Below, one piece after another: positions 24,339 to 25,157 of a stretch of DNA of 25,157 bases. The translations under genes were made by a program, and so were the position numbers. The notes below the pieces were generated by a model that did no database searches, was not told the DNA's origin, and saw only the letters and a list, made by a program, of their open reading frames with translations. Each line of letters opens with the position of its first letter. The stretch's first letter is position 1. The DNA is taken from positions 1-25,157 of the forward strand of contig DBQU01000065.1 in assembly GCA_002305765.1 (NCBI GenBank). Reading direction: 5' to 3'. The DNA is from Deltaproteobacteria bacterium UBA1386. Lineage in GTDB: Bacteria; Desulfobacterota; Syntrophorhabdia; Syntrophorhabdales; Syntrophorhabdaceae.

Positions 24339-24368
24339 ATGTTATTAAATAGTACTATTAACTGTCAA
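24339..24368 (-). promoter_or_regulatory. Candidate promoter of the vanW-AMMECR1-A2M operon with central palindrome
   Basis: A perfect TTGACA (24363-24368) and TAACAT (24339-24344, 4/6) lie 18 bp apart on the minus strand. The spacer contains a perfect 12-bp palindrome AATAGTACTATT (24348-24359), a likely repressor site. The predicted leader of about 220 nt up to the TTG start shows no terminator. The -35 is only about 15 bp from the putative left end of the insertion sequence. Confidence 0.45.
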
Positions 24369-24418
24369 GGCAATCTTGCCATGGGGTAATGTATCATTCT
24401 TTGTGTCAGGAACAAAAA

Positions 24419-24482
24419 CTGGGGTACCATCATAGCGAAGAACCCTTCACAGTTCAGAACTATGATTAAGGAGGTACCCCAG
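24419..24482 (+). promoter_or_regulatory. Hairpin sequestering the transposase ribosome binding site
   Basis: CTGGGGTACC (24419-24428) is the perfect inverted repeat of GGTACCCCAG (24473-24482), and ATCATAG (24429-24435) pairs with CTATGAT (24460-24466). The right arm contains part of AAGGAGG and ends at the base before the transposase ATG. Read-through transcripts from outside would fold and hide the ribosome binding site. Confidence 0.6.
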
Positions 24483-25157
24483 ATGGAACGCAGGATTATG
24501 ATACGGAGTCTACCAGAGGCAATGGCTATGGTCAAGGAGATGAACATCACGTCTTCGGAGGAATGGACAGGGGATTACCGGGGCGCGGCACGGGACGCGA
24601 TCTCATCGTTCCTGACAGACCGCATGACGCAGAAGCTCCGGTTCCACCTCGCCGACAGCGAGGCAGGAGGCATACCGGACAGGCGCAACGGCCATTACCT
24701 GCGCCACCTTCTCACCGAGCTGGGGGATGTCCTCGTGTCTGTTCCCAGGACGAGAACCTACAGCCCCGTCGAGGTCATAAGGGCCTATGCCCGCCGGTCA
24801 CAGGATGTGGACCGGCTTATCCTCGCCAGCTTCCTCCTCGGTCTCTCCACCCGCAAGGTGGGCGAGGCCCTGCTTTCCATCCTGGGGGAGAAGGTAAGCC
24901 CCGCCACGGTGAGCAGGGTGGCGAAGACCCTCGATAAAGCGGTGTCTGCCTTCCACGGGCGCAGGCTGAAAGAAGGCTATCGCGCCCTTCTCTTCGACGG
25001 TGTGGTCCTTACCCGGAAGACCGGGGCGGGTCCCGTAAAAAGGCCCGTCCTTGTTGCCTTAGGGATACGCCATGACGGCAAGAAGGAGATCATCGACTTC
25101 AAGCTTGCCCGGTCGGAGAGCGCCGATGAATGGGAGTCCTTCCTCACCCGCCTCACC
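24483..25157 (+). CDS. IS256-family (Mutator-type) transposase, N-terminal part
   Basis: The frame is open for 225 codons from the ATG at 24483 to the window edge. It encodes the N-terminal half to two-thirds of an IS256-type DDE transposase, usually about 400 residues. Family features are the DRRNGHY segment near residue 73, then VPRTRTYSPVEV and the conserved DNA-binding helix region LILASFLLGLSTRKVGEALL...VSPATVSRVAKTL (about 115-155). The first catalytic Asp is in LLFDGVVLTRK (Asp172), followed by VLVALGIRHDGKKEIIDF, the strand around the second Asp region. The remaining catalytic residues are outside the window, so intactness cannot be judged. GGAGG lies 10 bases upstream but within a hairpin. 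Its GC-rich codon use resembles the host's. Confidence 0.88.
   Translation, partial: MERRIMIRSLPEAMAMVKEMNITSSEEWTGDYRGAARDAISSFLTDRMTQKLRFHLADSEAGGIPDRRNGHYLRHLLTELGDVLVSVPRTRTYSPVEVIRAYARRSQDVDRLILASFLLGLSTRKVGEALLSILGEKVSPATVSRVAKTLDKAVSAFHGRRLKEGYRALLFDGVVLTRKTGAGPVKRPVLVALGIRHDGKKEIIDFKLARSESADEWESFLTRLT

Larger units (their letters stand above)
24383..25157 (+). mobile_element. IS256-family insertion sequence, left part
   Basis: The element is identified by its transposase. The left end is placed tentatively at GGGGTAATGT (24383), where the sequence changes from AT-rich operon promoter DNA; the exact terminal inverted repeat and target duplication cannot be confirmed because the right end lies beyond the window. 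Confidence 0.65.

Overview
The window looks like a chromosomal segment of a GC-rich, Gram-negative, probably anaerobic bacterium of the former Deltaproteobacteria (Desulfobacterota or relatives). The grounds are a sigma-54/NifA-type regulator with a porin, dodecins, AddAB in place of RecBCD, an outer-membrane barrel protein, and recurring response regulators. This placement is inference, and no rRNA or tRNA is present to confirm it. There is no phage, CRISPR array or RNA gene apart from one riboswitch and several structured leaders.

Layout. (1) 1-3.3 kb: the tail of a response regulator, then on the minus strand a NifA-like activator and a TorF-like porin. Both have elaborate control regions. 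The activator has a sigma-70 promoter and a three-hairpin leader ending in an intrinsic terminator. The porin has a consensus sigma-54 promoter, two 18-bp direct repeats at enhancer distance and a 15-bp hairpin in its leader. (2) 3.3-9.0 kb: mostly single genes. These are a membrane protein with a C-terminal four-cysteine module, two dodecins, a NodU/TobZ-type carbamoyltransferase, a stand-alone cyclic-nucleotide-binding protein, a K+ channel-like protein and a response regulator carrying the same four-cysteine module. (3) 9.1-10.0 kb: a yybP-ykoY (Mn2+) riboswitch with its terminator, followed by a UPF0016/GDT1 cation exporter. (4) 10.1-17.3 kb: a Tim44-like membrane protein followed 8 bp later by addA and addB (ATGA overlap), the recombinational-repair helicase-nuclease. 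(5) 17.4-24.1 kb, minus strand: a tightly packed operon of a VanW-family protein, an exported AMMECR1-domain protein and a 1773-residue thioester-containing alpha-2-macroglobulin. (6) 24.4 kb to the edge: the 5' part of an IS256-family insertion sequence whose ribosome binding site is buried in a hairpin.

The most unusual parts are the vanW / exported-AMMECR1 / A2M operon, a candidate periplasmic defence or envelope-surveillance module without the usual PbpC partner gene beside it, and the NifA-like/porin pair. In that pair one transcript appears to be controlled by attenuation and the other by a sigma-54 enhancer, and the two leaders share a GGCGTCTT/AAGRCGCC hairpin core.

Several starts were moved from the longest possible frame to codons with a good ribosome binding site: NifA-like 1673, porin 2747, dodecin 4196, response regulator GTG 8907, exporter 9327 and VanW TTG 24113. 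The channel gene uses TTG.
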